Shown here piece by piece: positions 36,401 through 45,638 of a stretch of DNA of 64,000 bases. A program made the translations under genes and the position numbers. The stretch is from Flavobacterium cupriresistens (GTDB lineage Bacteria > Bacteroidota > Bacteroidia > Flavobacteriales > Flavobacteriaceae): NCBI RefSeq assembly GCF_020911925.1, contig NZ_CP087134.1:1798001-1862000 (forward strand), read 5' to 3'. How positions within the stretch are numbered: position 1 is the first letter of the stretch; each line of letters begins with the position of its first letter. The notes under the pieces are model-generated. The model did not search any database. It was not told where the DNA came from and worked only from the letters and a program-made list of their open reading frames with translations.

Positions 36401-39400
36401 GAGGTCCGTATAATAACAATCAAACGTTCAATACAGAACCGGCTGCCTCTAATTTTGGAGGGATCATGCGTGCGATAAATTCAACGAATTTTGAACAAGG
36501 AAATGTCGAGTACATCCAATTTTGGGTACTCGATCCTTATATAGGAACGGGGCAGTCGCCAGCCAATAATACAGGAAAAATTTATTTTAACTTAGGGGAA
36601 GTTTCCGAAGATGTATTAAAAGACGGAAGAAAACAATATGAAAACGGATTAGGACCGGATCAGTTAATGGTAAAACCACGTGCGCTTTGGGGAGAAGTTC
36701 CGGCATCACAATCTTTAATTTATGCCTTCGATACCAATGAAGGGAATCGTAGAAATCAGGACGTTGGTTTAGACGGTTTACCGGATTCCAGAGAGAGTGA
36801 GGTTTATTCTAATTATGCTTCTGAACCGGATCCGGCTGCAGATAATTATACCTACTATCTAAACAGAGAAGGAGGAGTTAAAGATCGTTATAGAAATTAT
36901 AATGGTGTTGAAGGGAATTCACCTGTTAGTATCAATGACCCAAATCGTGGATCTACAACATTGCCTGACGTCGAAGATATCAATCGTGACAATACCATGA
37001 ATACGATTAATGCTTATTATGAATATAGTATTGATATTAAGCCCGGAATGCAGGTAGGACAAAACTATGTTACTGATATTCGTGAGGTAAGCAATGCTGA
37101 TCTGCCTAATGGAAGTACGACTAACGCAAGATGGATTCAGTTTAAAATTCCGGTATCTCAGCCTGAAAATACAATAGGAAATATTACCGATTTCAGATCG
37201 ATTCGATTCATGCGTATGTTTATGACTGGTTTTAGTGATGAAATGACGGTGCGTTTTGGAGCCTTGGATTTGGTAAGAGGAGAATGGAGAAGGTACACAG
37301 GAACATTAGATGCTAATGACACAAATGCAGAGGACGATAATACTGATTTTGATGTTTTAGCAGTCAACGTACAGGAGAATGCGACAAAATGCCCTGTTAA
37401 TTATGTAATTCCTCCGGGAGTGCGAAGAGAACAGTTGTATAATAATAATACCGTTATCAATCAAAATGAGCAGTCGCTGGCTTTACGCGTTTCAGGTGGT
37501 GGATTGCAATTCAGGGATTCAAGAGCTGTTTTTAAAAATGTAAGTGTTGACATGCGTCAATACAAAAAACTAAAAATGTTTTTGCATGCTGAAGCATTGC
37601 CTAATGGAGAGCTGGAAGATGGTGAAATGATCGGATTTCTTCGTTTTGGTAACGACTTTACGCAGAACTATTATCAAGTTGAAATTCCTTTAAAAGTCAC
37701 AAGACCGGCCGGTTCTTGTGCAGTAACCCCCGAAGATGTCTGGTTTGATGAAAACAGTATTGATTTGGCACTGGAGTTGTTGACCCGTATGAAAATTAAA
37801 GCTATGCCACTCGATATTAATTCGGATAAGAGAGATATTAATGGCGTTTATTATCCCGATGATGATGCCACTGTAGCAGATGGTGATGGAGATAGTAAAC
37901 TGCGATTAGGTATAAAAGGAAATCCAAATTTTGGTTTGGTTCGAAATTTAATGGTCGGAGTAAAAAGTGCTGCGGATCATAAAGATATAAAAGGAGAAGT
38001 CTGGTTTAATGAACTCCGTATGGCGGATCTGGAGAATAAAGGAGGGATGGCAGCGGTATTAAGCATCGATACCAATATGGCTGATTTTGCTACCGTTTCG
38101 GCTACCGGACGTAAAAGTACTATTGGTTTTGGGTCTCTTGAACAAGGAGCAAATGAAAGAGACAGAGAAGACATACAACAGTACAACATTGTAACTAATT
38201 TAAATTTAGGAAAGTTATTACCTCCTAAATGGGGAATCAATTTGCCTTTTAATTATGCGATCGGAGAAGAGGTAATTACGCCTGAATATGATCCTTTTAA
38301 TCAGGATATAAAATTAGATCAGTTGTTAAGAGAAACGACGAATCAGGCTGAAAAAGAAAATATCAGAACCCGTGCTGTTGATTATACAAAACGAAGAAGT
38401 ATTAACTTTATTGGTGTTAGAAAAGACAGAGCTCCGGAGCAGAAACCACATGTGTATGATGTCGAAAATTTTACATTTTCACAATCCTACAATCAGGTCG
38501 AACGTCATGATTATGAAATTGAAGAGTTTCAGGACGAGCAATCGAGTACTGCGGTAAATTATGCCTATACTTTTCAACCCAAAGAAGTGGTCCCTTTTAA
38601 GAAGACCAAGTTCATGAAAAAAAGCGACTATTGGAAGATGTTAAGTGATATTAATTTCAATTACCTGCCTTCAAACGTTACCTTCAATACTAATATTTTA
38701 AGACAAAGTAATCGTCAGCAATTTAGAGAAGTTGAAGTCGAAGGAATTGGACTTAGACCACTTTACAGAAGAAATTTTGCCTTCAATTATCAATATGGTT
38801 TTGGGTATAATTTGACAAAATCGCTAAAACTGAATTATACGGCAGCCTCTAATAATATTGTTAGAAATTTTCTAAATGATGATAATTCGCCAAAAGAAGA
38901 TTTTACAATATGGGATGATTATTTGGACATCGGAACACCAAACCAGCACATGCAACAATTAGTGTTGAATTATGAAATTCCGATCAACAAAATTCCGGCT
39001 TTAAGTTTTATAAAAGCAAGTTATTCGTATACGGCAGATTACAGCTGGCAACGTTCTTCAACGGCCTTTTCTGAGTATGAAGCACCAGATGGATCGGTTT
39101 ATGATTTAGGAAATACTATTCAAAATGCCAACTCCAATACGTTGACAACAACCTTTAATATGGGGATGTTGTATAAATATGTTGGTTTAACACCGGGTGG
39201 TAAAAAACCGGCAAAACCTAAGACGATAGCACCGCCAAAACCGGGAGAGAAAATTGTAAATACACCAAAACAGGTTTCGACTAGCAGTCCTTTTTATGAC
39301 GGACTTATCGGTGTGCTGACTAGCGTAAAAAACATTCAGGTTAATTATATTAAAAATAGCGGAACAGTTTTACCCGGGTATACGCCAAGCGTTGGTTTCT

Positions 39401-40731
39401 TCGGAACTTCAAGACCAACATTAGGATTTGTTTTTGGTAGTCAGGATGATGTGCGTTATGAAGCAGCAAAAAGTGGATGGCTTACTACCTATCAGGATTT
39501 CAATCAGAGTTTTACACAAGTAACCAATACGCTTTTAAAAGTAACGGCTAACGTGGATTTGTTCCCTGATTTAAAGATTGATTTGGCGATGGACAGGGCT
39601 TATTCTCAGAACAGCTCAGAGCAATATAGTGTAAGTGAAAACGGAATGTATAATCCTTTATCACGCTACAGTTATGGTATGTTCTCTATTTCAACGGTAT
39701 TGATTGGAACTTCTTTTTCAACAAGTGATGCTACTCAATCAGCCGCTTTTGATGATTTTAGAAGCAATCGTCTGGTAATTGCGAACAGATTGGCAGAGGG
39801 TTATTATGGAGCCGGGAATGAAATACCTCGTTATAATGTTAGTGATGTTCCGGGGCCACCGTTAGATCCAACAGCCGACGATCCATTTAAAAAGAAAAGA
39901 GATATATATGCTTCAAATCAAGGATATCCTATAGGATTTGGGAAAAGTAATCAGGCTGTATTGTTACCATCATTCTTAGCGGCTTATTCCGGCAAAGATG
40001 CTTCGGGAGTATCTACCGATATTTTTAGAAGTTTTCCAATTCCAAACTGGAGTGTTAAGTATAATGGATTAATGCGCTATAAGTACTTTAAAGATAAATT
40101 TAAACGTTTTTCGCTACAGCACAATTACCGTGCTTCTTATACTATTAATCAATTTAGATCTAATTTTGATTTCTACAACCCTCCGCCACAATCAAATGGA
40201 CTGGATGTAAATTACAATTTCTACAATAAGACCGTGATGTCAAATGTCAATTTGGTAGAGCAGTTTAGTCCGCTTATTCGTGTGGATTTTGAATTGAAAA
40301 GTTCATTGAGAGTACTTACGGAAATCAAAAAAGACAGAGCATTGTCCATGAGTTTTGATAATAATTTATTGACCGAGGTAAAAGGAATGGAATATATAAT
40401 TGGTTTAGGATACCGTTTCAAAGATGTTATTTTCTCTTCCAGACTTGCCGATACTCCAACGGGAATTATTAAAAGTGACATTAATATAAAAGCGGATTTC
40501 TCTTTGCGTAAAAACGAAACTTTGGTGCGTTATTTAGATTACGATAACAATCAGTTGGCCGCAGGACAAAATATATGGTCGGTAAAAGTAACGGCAGATT
40601 ATTCGTTCAGTAAAAACTTAACCGCTATATTTTATTACGACCACTCGTTTTCTAAAGCGGTGATTTCAACATCATTCCCATTAACTAATATTCGATCCGG
40701 ATTTACACTACGATACAATTTCGGAAATTAA
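33487..40731 (+). CDS. sprA: SprA, type IX secretion outer-membrane translocon
   Basis: Giant outer-membrane protein of 2414 residues, homologous to gliding protein SprA (Porphyromonas Sov). A signal peptide (about 1-20, ending LRAQ) precedes a chain rich in aromatic beta-strand sequence and ends in the aromatic C-terminus ...FTLRYNFGN typical of outer-membrane barrels. Family knowledge: it forms the very large 36-strand barrel that exports type IX cargo and is required for gliding. Repeated internal segments with IDDFEGSQS-type motifs are visible. It follows ruvA by 24 nt; a gcvH promoter begins just after its stop. Confidence 0.96.
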   Translation: MRKICIFLLVLFCGNVLRAQVNPAVQDTTKTQFSVGKLELENPPSILSAYKYDPITDRYIYTKSVDGFSINYPIVLTPKEYEALVLKESRRDYFRKKSDAIDGKKSGSEAAKKDLLPRYYINSSLFESIFGSNTIDVKPTGSVEMDLGIRYTKQDNPSFSPRNRSNLTFDFDQRISMSLMGKVGTRLEVNANYDTQSTFAFQNLFKLAYTPSEDDIVQKIEVGNVSMPLNSTLIRGAQSLFGVKAQLQFGKTTITGVFSEQKSQTKSIVAEGGGTVQNFDLYALDYDNDRHFFLSQYFRNKYDASLKKYPFIDSRAQITRLEVWVTNKQNRVSTTNNNLRNVIALQDLGEAQIQGIPDNEVVVIGSTANFFVAGIGTPSDNKNNKYDPATIGTGGFLNQKVREIVTAKSGFNVDVSEGVDYSVLENARKLTTNEYTFNAQLGYISLQQRLANDEILAVAFEYTVGDKIYRVGEFGSDGVDGTLVTGNNTPNQTIITQSLILKMLKSSLTNVKNPVWNLMMKNVYQIPQAYQIKQDDFRLNILYTDPSPINYISPVAGTHFPDDNPANPNPANYYITKTPLLNVFDIDKLNYNNDPQKGGDGFFDYIPGITVDAQNGRIIFTTKEPFGELLFQKLKGAAGEDYNSPNTYNDNQKKYVFRNMYRNTQSGALQDADKNKFLLRGKYKSTGNNGIPIGAFNVPQGSVVVTAGGRVLVEGIDYSVDYQLGRVQILDPSLQASNTPIQVSLENNSIFGQQTRRFMGVNVEHKISDKFVVGGTFLKMTERPFTQKSSYGQESVNNTIFGFNGNYATEVPFFTRLVNKLPNIDTDVPSNLSIRGEVAFLRPDAPKASDFEGEATIYIDDFEGSQSTIDMRSAYAWSLASTPFVKSDLIADDKFKASSSTLEYGFRRAKLSWYTIDPVFYSSKPSGISNDDLSLNTTRRIYSRELYPNTDIAQGQIQVINTLDLSYYPSERGPYNNNQTFNTEPAASNFGGIMRAINSTNFEQGNVEYIQFWVLDPYIGTGQSPANNTGKIYFNLGEVSEDVLKDGRKQYENGLGPDQLMVKPRALWGEVPASQSLIYAFDTNEGNRRNQDVGLDGLPDSRESEVYSNYASEPDPAADNYTYYLNREGGVKDRYRNYNGVEGNSPVSINDPNRGSTTLPDVEDINRDNTMNTINAYYEYSIDIKPGMQVGQNYVTDIREVSNADLPNGSTTNARWIQFKIPVSQPENTIGNITDFRSIRFMRMFMTGFSDEMTVRFGALDLVRGEWRRYTGTLDANDTNAEDDNTDFDVLAVNVQENATKCPVNYVIPPGVRREQLYNNNTVINQNEQSLALRVSGGGLQFRDSRAVFKNVSVDMRQYKKLKMFLHAEALPNGELEDGEMIGFLRFGNDFTQNYYQVEIPLKVTRPAGSCAVTPEDVWFDENSIDLALELLTRMKIKAMPLDINSDKRDINGVYYPDDDATVADGDGDSKLRLGIKGNPNFGLVRNLMVGVKSAADHKDIKGEVWFNELRMADLENKGGMAAVLSIDTNMADFATVSATGRKSTIGFGSLEQGANERDREDIQQYNIVTNLNLGKLLPPKWGINLPFNYAIGEEVITPEYDPFNQDIKLDQLLRETTNQAEKENIRTRAVDYTKRRSINFIGVRKDRAPEQKPHVYDVENFTFSQSYNQVERHDYEIEEFQDEQSSTAVNYAYTFQPKEVVPFKKTKFMKKSDYWKMLSDINFNYLPSNVTFNTNILRQSNRQQFREVEVEGIGLRPLYRRNFAFNYQYGFGYNLTKSLKLNYTAASNNIVRNFLNDDNSPKEDFTIWDDYLDIGTPNQHMQQLVLNYEIPINKIPALSFIKASYSYTADYSWQRSSTAFSEYEAPDGSVYDLGNTIQNANSNTLTTTFNMGMLYKYVGLTPGGKKPAKPKTIAPPKPGEKIVNTPKQVSTSSPFYDGLIGVLTSVKNIQVNYIKNSGTVLPGYTPSVGFFGTSRPTLGFVFGSQDDVRYEAAKSGWLTTYQDFNQSFTQVTNTLLKVTANVDLFPDLKIDLAMDRAYSQNSSEQYSVSENGMYNPLSRYSYGMFSISTVLIGTSFSTSDATQSAAFDDFRSNRLVIANRLAEGYYGAGNEIPRYNVSDVPGPPLDPTADDPFKKKRDIYASNQGYPIGFGKSNQAVLLPSFLAAYSGKDASGVSTDIFRSFPIPNWSVKYNGLMRYKYFKDKFKRFSLQHNYRASYTINQFRSNFDFYNPPPQSNGLDVNYNFYNKTVMSNVNLVEQFSPLIRVDFELKSSLRVLTEIKKDRALSMSFDNNLLTEVKGMEYIIGLGYRFKDVIFSSRLADTPTGIIKSDINIKADFSLRKNETLVRYLDYDNNQLAAGQNIWSVKVTADYSFSKNLTAIFYYDHSFSKAVISTSFPLTNIRSGFTLRYNFGN

Positions 40732-40768
40732 TTTTGAATTTCTAAAGTAGATTTCATTAGAAGATTAT

Positions 40769-40776
40769 TACATTTG
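40769..40776 (+). promoter_or_regulatory. -7 box of gcvH
   Basis: TACATTTG, an exact match to TANNTTTG, 41 nt before ATG 40818. The GTG at 40776 that would extend gcvH lies at its edge and is excluded. Confidence 0.5.
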
Positions 40777-40817
40777 TGGCTGAAATATTCAAATATCAAT
40801 TTTCAAACATAACTATT

Positions 40818-41198
40818 ATGAGCATACCAACAAATTTAAAGTACACAAAAGATCACGAATGGATTAGCATCGAAGGAGATGTAGCAACTGTAGGAATTAC
40901 TCATTTCGCTCAAAAAGAGTTAGGTGATATCGTGTACGTTGAAGTAGAAACTTTAGACCAAACCTTAGATAAAGACGAGGTTTTTGGAACTGTTGAAGCT
41001 GTAAAAACGGTTTCTGATTTGTTCTTACCATTAACAGGAGAAATTATTGCTTTTAATGATAGTTTAGAAAGTGCACCTGAAACGGTAAATTCTGACCCTT
41101 ACGGAGCAGGATGGATGATCAAAATAAAAATTGCTGATGCATCAGAAATTGATTCATTGTTAAGTGACGAAGCTTATAAAGAATTAATTGGTGCCTAA
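40818..41198 (+). CDS. gcvH: Glycine cleavage system H protein
   Basis: Lipoyl-carrier protein of the glycine cleavage system, 126 residues, cytoplasmic. The lipoylation site is Lys63 in [10 protein letters not shown]; the typical start [15 protein letters not shown] and the C-terminal GAGWMIKIK motif are present. It shuttles aminomethyl groups between the P, T and L proteins, none of which is encoded in this window. The true start is ATG 40818. Its 3' end overlaps the vanZ-like gene by about 8 nt. Confidence 0.97.
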   Translation: MSIPTNLKYTKDHEWISIEGDVATVGITHFAQKELGDIVYVEVETLDQTLDKDEVFGTVEAVKTVSDLFLPLTGEIIAFNDSLESAPETVNSDPYGAGWMIKIKIADASEIDSLLSDEAYKELIGA

Positions 41199-41574
41199 AC
41201 AAATATTGCTTTGCTGGGCCATTATTTGTTCCGGAATTATTAGTTATTTCTGTTTAACGGATTCCAGTAATATTCCTGCGGTAAGTTTTCCAAGCATTGA
41301 CAAAGTAGTGCATTTTTGTTTTCATTTCGGATTTACGATTTCCTGGATTTTGTTTTTTAAAAAAGAATTAAAAGGAAAAAGTACAGATGATTTTAAAGCC
41401 TATCTGATTTCGTTTATCTTCTCCGTTTTCTTCGGAATTACAATCGAAATTTTGCAAGGTGTTCTTACGACTACCCGAGCGGCAGATGTAGCAGACGTTT
41501 TAGCAAATACAATTGGAAGTACGACGGCAATATTTACAGCAATAGCTTTAAAGAAGCAAATCGATAAAATATAA
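41191..41574 (+). CDS. VanZ-like membrane protein
   Basis: Inner-membrane protein of 127 residues with about four hydrophobic segments and the VanZ pattern [16 protein letters not shown] ... [25 protein letters not shown]. Function of most VanZ proteins is unknown; some affect glycopeptide resistance or stress. It starts with GTG 41191 (or TTG 41188), both overlapping the gcvH stop, which suggests coupling. A UUCG-loop terminator follows immediately. Confidence 0.85.
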   Translation: MPKQILLCWAIICSGIISYFCLTDSSNIPAVSFPSIDKVVHFCFHFGFTISWILFFKKELKGKSTDDFKAYLISFIFSVFFGITIEILQGVLTTTRAADVADVLANTIGSTTAIFTAIALKKQIDKI

Positions 41575-41584
41575 GAATATAAAG

Positions 41585-41606
41585 ACCCACTTCGGTGGGT
41601 TTTTTA
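41585..41606 (+). terminator. Terminator of gcvH-vanZ-like
   Basis: ACCCAC/GTGGGT stem with a TTCG tetraloop (41591-41594) and a T-run to 41606; 10 nt after the stop. Confidence 0.92.
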
Positions 41607-41637
41607 TTGCCCGAAAATGAAGCACAGTTCAGGAGTG

Positions 41638-41667
41638 TTTTTTTTCTGAATTTTAAACGTATTTTTG
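41638..41667 (+). promoter_or_regulatory. Promoter of deoC-remB
   Basis: TTTT (41638-41641), 18-nt spacer, TATTTTTG (41660-41667). It lies 24 nt before ATG 41692 and overlaps the TTG that would extend deoC. Confidence 0.5.
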
Positions 41668-41691
41668 TCCCCGATTATAATTCTCAATATC

Positions 41692-42435
41692 ATGAACGTT
41701 AAGTACTATTTGGATTCTACTTACTTAAAAACAGCTTCGCAAGCGGGACTTTCTGAAGCAGCAAATCTTGCTGTGGTCAAAAAGACGATTGCCGAAGCAA
41801 TTGAGGAAGGGTTTAAGCTTGTTATGATTCGTCCTGAACAAGTTAGTTTGGCTAAAGAAATGATTCAAGAAGCCAATTCGACTTTGCTTGTTGGTACTGT
41901 TATCGATTTTCCGGAAGGTAAATCAGATTTAGAAACAAAAATTAAAGAAGCAAACGAAGCAATAGCAAACGGAGCCGACGATTTGGACTTTGTATGTAAT
42001 TACGAGGCTTTCAAAAATGGTGACAGTGCGTTGATAAAGGAAGAGGTTTTAATCGGTACACAAGTTGGACTGGTGCACAATAAAACCGTAAAATGGATTA
42101 TCGAAGTGGCTGCTTTGACGGATAAGGAGATTATTCAGCTTTCGGCTTTGATTAAAAATGTGGTCATATCAAATTTTAAAGAAGAAAATTATACTACAGT
42201 TTTTGTGAAATCATCCACCGGTTTTTTTAAAACCAAAAATGATTTGCCAAACGGAGCTACGGTCCCAGCTATAATTATGATGTTAGAAAATGCATCCCCT
42301 TTATCGGTAAAAGCTGCCGGTGGAGTGCGATCGTATGATGAAGCAATAGAAATGATTCGTTTAGGAGTTAAACGCATCGGAACTTCGGCGGCAAAAGCAA
42401 TTGCCAATGGAGAAAATACCTCAAATCAATATTAA
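41692..42435 (+). CDS. deoC: Deoxyribose-phosphate aldolase
   Basis: Class I aldolase of deoxynucleoside breakdown, splitting 2-deoxyribose-5-phosphate to glyceraldehyde-3-phosphate and acetaldehyde; 247 residues, cytoplasmic TIM barrel. The Schiff-base lysine lies in VFVKSSTGF and the second catalytic lysine in VKAAGGVRSYDEA; DDLDFVCN marks an early strand. ATG 41692 (MNVKYYLDSTYL) fits the family start and the promoter. The stop is immediately followed by the remB ATG with no gap, so the two are co-translated. Confidence 0.96.
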   Translation: MNVKYYLDSTYLKTASQAGLSEAANLAVVKKTIAEAIEEGFKLVMIRPEQVSLAKEMIQEANSTLLVGTVIDFPEGKSDLETKIKEANEAIANGADDLDFVCNYEAFKNGDSALIKEEVLIGTQVGLVHNKTVKWIIEVAALTDKEIIQLSALIKNVVISNFKEENYTTVFVKSSTGFFKTKNDLPNGATVPAIIMMLENASPLSVKAAGGVRSYDEAIEMIRLGVKRIGTSAAKAIANGENTSNQY

Positions 42436-44574
42436 ATGAAAACCCAATTCTACGTGAACAAGATTTTTTTAACCTTCGTTTTTACATTATCCGCCTTGTT
42501 TGCTTTTTCGCAGGAAAATACGAATTCTTCCATTACTCCCGGTTTTGCATCAGAGCAATTTCCTGTTTTTCCTAATTGTGAAAATCTGCAATCTAAAAAA
42601 CTGGAAAATTGTTTTTACAAAGAAGTGCAGGATTTTGTCTTTCATAATTTTGAAGTTCCTCAAGATTTAAAACAAGCAGAGTATAAAGGAGAAGTAAGAG
42701 TTCTTTTTGAAGTGGATGAAAAAGGGGCGTTTAAAGTGCTTTATGTAAATGCATTGAATGAGGCATTGTCGCAAGAAGCAAAGCGTGTTTTTGGGAAGTT
42801 TCCTATTGTGAAACCCTCTACTTATAATGGGAAACCGACCTATTCAAAATACACCATTGTGATTGGAATACCGTTAAAAAGTGCAGATCAGATTGCGGCA
42901 GAAGCTTTGGCAGCGGCTGAGATTTTAAGACCGGTGGAAAAACCAATGACAGAACTGGACAGTATTGTCTATAAAAAATACAACAATCCGGAGTTTGAAA
43001 GTCATTTAAACATTCCGTTTTCGCACAGTTATTATGCGCAATTTGATGGAGCAATGAATCAGGTTGGAAGTAATAATCACACCGCTTCTAAGCCTTATAC
43101 CTATAATGAGGTTAAAAAATACTATAACTTAAAAGCAGTTAATGAATCGCTTCAGAAAAAAACAACGACCTGGTTAGGAAGAAAATTTTGGAACGAGAAT
43201 TTAGTACAAATTCAAGGCGAAGACTATTGGTTGGCATTAAACCCTATTCTTGATTTACAAGTAGGTAAGGCATCAGATATTGATCCTTCGACTTATGTGA
43301 ATACTCGTGCATTGAATTTTAGAGGAGGTTTAGGGAAACAGATTAATTTTACCACTACAATTTTTGAAAGTCAGGGTCGATTTGCAGGTTATTTTAATGA
43401 TTATGCAGAGTCTATAAAGCCGTCCGGAGGAAATCCGGCGATTATTCCCGGAGTTGGAATTGCAAAACGATTTAAAACAGACGCGTACGATTTCCCTTTA
43501 GCGGAAGCCAATATTACATTTGCTCCAAGTAAGTTTTTTGACTTGCAATTGGGTTATGGCAGAAACTTTATTGGAGACGGATATCGTTCGCTGTTGGAAA
43601 GCGACGGGCCAAGTCCGTATCCCTACTTTAAAATCAATACCACTTTCTGGAAGATAAAATACACCAATACCTATATGTGGCTAAAAGACGTTCGTCCCGA
43701 TGTTACGGTTGAAAAAACCTATGCAACAAAATTTATGGCGAATCATTATTTAAGCTGGAACGTTTCAAATAAGCTGAATTTAGGTTTCTTCGAATCGGTG
43801 GTCTGGACCGATAGTAACAACAGAGGATTTGATGTCAATTTTATTAATCCGATTATTTTTTACCGTACAGTCGAGTTTACATCATCATCAAAAAGTGGTA
43901 ATGCACTTTTAGGAATGTCTGCAAAATACAAATGGAACAATGAACTTAATTTATATGCGCAGCTTTTAATCGATGAATTTTCATTCGGAGATATAAAAGG
44001 GGGTGATAACAGCTGGAAAAATAAAATAGGGTACCAGATAGGAGCCAAGTATTTTAATGCCTTCAAAGTAAAGGATTTGTTGTTGCAGGTCGAATACAAT
44101 CATGTGCGTCCGTATGTGTATTCGCATAGTGCTGTTATTACCAATTACGGTCATAACAATCAGAGTATGGGGCACCAATGGGGAGGGAATTTTGAGGAAT
44201 TAGTAGCAATCGCGCGTTATCACAAAGGACGTTATTTTGCCGATGCGAAATTTACAACCGGGAAACGTGGTTTGGATTTTAATACCACGGCAGACAGTTT
44301 TAATTACGGTGGTGATATTTATAAAAGTTACGACGAAAAACGTCCATATGACACTGGTGTAAAAGTAGGGCAGGGTAATAAAACCAGTATTTTTATTGCC
44401 GACATACAAGGAGGATATTTGATTAACCCGATGACAAATTTGAAATTCTTCGGAAGTTTTATCTACAGGAATTTTGATCCGACACAAGAAACGGCAACTA
44501 CATTTAAACAAAGTACTACCTGGTTTACGATCGGATTGCGTTCTGATATCTTTAATTGGTATTTTGATTACTAG
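42436..44574 (+). CDS. remB: Gliding motility protein RemB-like
   Basis: Exported protein of 712 residues: signal peptide (about 1-25, ending FAFSQ), then a small domain (about 60-155) resembling the TonB C-terminal fold (YKGEVRVLFEVDEKGAFK ... YSKYTIVIGIPL). A long aromatic beta-strand-rich region (about 200-712) ending WFTIGLRSDIFNWYFDY suggests an outer-membrane barrel. I identify it as RemB from recollection of the F. johnsoniae locus, where remB lies a few genes after sprA, so the name rests on synteny and overall appearance. RemB affects gliding on surfaces; its molecular role is not known. Confidence 0.75.
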   Translation: MKTQFYVNKIFLTFVFTLSALFAFSQENTNSSITPGFASEQFPVFPNCENLQSKKLENCFYKEVQDFVFHNFEVPQDLKQAEYKGEVRVLFEVDEKGAFKVLYVNALNEALSQEAKRVFGKFPIVKPSTYNGKPTYSKYTIVIGIPLKSADQIAAEALAAAEILRPVEKPMTELDSIVYKKYNNPEFESHLNIPFSHSYYAQFDGAMNQVGSNNHTASKPYTYNEVKKYYNLKAVNESLQKKTTTWLGRKFWNENLVQIQGEDYWLALNPILDLQVGKASDIDPSTYVNTRALNFRGGLGKQINFTTTIFESQGRFAGYFNDYAESIKPSGGNPAIIPGVGIAKRFKTDAYDFPLAEANITFAPSKFFDLQLGYGRNFIGDGYRSLLESDGPSPYPYFKINTTFWKIKYTNTYMWLKDVRPDVTVEKTYATKFMANHYLSWNVSNKLNLGFFESVVWTDSNNRGFDVNFINPIIFYRTVEFTSSSKSGNALLGMSAKYKWNNELNLYAQLLIDEFSFGDIKGGDNSWKNKIGYQIGAKYFNAFKVKDLLLQVEYNHVRPYVYSHSAVITNYGHNNQSMGHQWGGNFEELVAIARYHKGRYFADAKFTTGKRGLDFNTTADSFNYGGDIYKSYDEKRPYDTGVKVGQGNKTSIFIADIQGGYLINPMTNLKFFGSFIYRNFDPTQETATTFKQSTTWFTIGLRSDIFNWYFDY

Positions 44575-44689
44575 GATATTTAATAAGATTTTTCGAAAAG
44601 ATTGTGTTAAAAATCTGCAAGACCTTATTTTGTAAAGGTTTTATTGAAAAAAATATAATTTTATAGGTTCTGATTCTATAATCAATTTG

Positions 44690-44697
44690 TACATTTG
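44690..44697 (+). promoter_or_regulatory. -7 box of the ctaB/subunit III operon
   Basis: TACATTTG, an exact match to TANNTTTG. It excludes the TTG at 44695 as a start codon and supports TTG 44734. Confidence 0.55.
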
Positions 44698-44733
44698 CAC
44701 CACTCAAAAAAAACATTCAAAACAATTATCGTA

Positions 44734-45636
44734 TTGAACGCTACTAAAAACACATTTTCATTTAAATCATTGTTTCTCGATTTTAAAGAGATCACTAAAG
44801 CTGGTTTAGCAATTAGTGTTTTGTTTTCTTCTATTGCGGGGTATTTGTTAGGTGTTAATGACGAGCATCCTTTTAAATGGAGTGTTCTGATCGTTTTGAT
44901 GATAGGAGGATATTGCATGGTCGGAGCTTCAAACGCTTTCAATCAGGTAATCGAAAAAGATATCGACTCCTTAATGGATCGAACCAAAAATCGTCCCGTT
45001 CCTTCAGGACGTATGTCTCCAAAAATGGCTTTGTTTGTAGCAAGTTTATTAACTATTGTTGGAATTGCGTTGCTGTATAGCATCAATGCAAAATCGGCTA
45101 TGTTTGCTGCTATTTCTATATTTTTATACACCAGTATCTACACGCCTTTAAAAACAGTGACACCATTGTCTGTTTTTGTTGGTGCTTTTCCGGGAGCAAT
45201 TCCTTTTATGTTAGGATGGGTTGCAGCCAGCGGAGAATTTGGTATAGAAGCCGGAACCTTGTTTTTGATTCAGTTTTTCTGGCAATTCCCTCATTTTTGG
45301 GCAATTGGATGGTTTTTGTATGAAGATTATGAAAAAGCAGGAATCTTTATGCTTCCAACAGGAAGAAAAGACAAAGGAACGGCCATGCAAATTATGTTGT
45401 ACACCGTTTGGTTGATAATAGCTTCTTTATTGCCATGTTTAGGGTATACCGGACAATTGTTTATCTCGCCGGTTGCCGCAATTTTGGTTTTCTTATTAGG
45501 ATTATGGATGTTGTTTTATGCGGTACGATTGTACAAATTGCGAACTGCAAAGGCAGCAAGAACACTAATGTTGGTTAGTGTTTCGTATATTTCGTTATTG
45601 CAAATTATATATATAGTAGATAAATTTTTAAGATAG
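44734..45636 (+). CDS. ctaB: Protoheme IX farnesyltransferase (heme O synthase)
   Basis: UbiA-type membrane prenyltransferase that converts heme b to heme o for the oxidase; 300 residues, about nine membrane segments. The first Asp-rich motif NQVIEKDIDSLMDRTKNRP is clear. No ATG is available: TTG 44734 (reading MNATKNTFSFKSLF) is chosen because the upstream TTG lies inside the -7 box. Followed after 2 nt by the first subunit III gene, so heme synthesis and oxidase subunits are co-transcribed. Confidence 0.93.
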   Translation: MNATKNTFSFKSLFLDFKEITKAGLAISVLFSSIAGYLLGVNDEHPFKWSVLIVLMIGGYCMVGASNAFNQVIEKDIDSLMDRTKNRPVPSGRMSPKMALFVASLLTIVGIALLYSINAKSAMFAAISIFLYTSIYTPLKTVTPLSVFVGAFPGAIPFMLGWVAASGEFGIEAGTLFLIQFFWQFPHFWAIGWFLYEDYEKAGIFMLPTGRKDKGTAMQIMLYTVWLIIASLLPCLGYTGQLFISPVAAILVFLLGLWMLFYAVRLYKLRTAKAARTLMLVSVSYISLLQIIYIVDKFLR

Positions 45637-45638
45637 TT

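Noticed and set aside
44616..44646. Terminator after remB
   Set aside because: Only a 5-bp AT-rich stem (ACCTT/AAGGT) with a broken T-run; too weak to call.
44695..44733. Extended N-terminus of CtaB (TTG start)
   Set aside because: The TTG is part of the -7 box TACATTTG.
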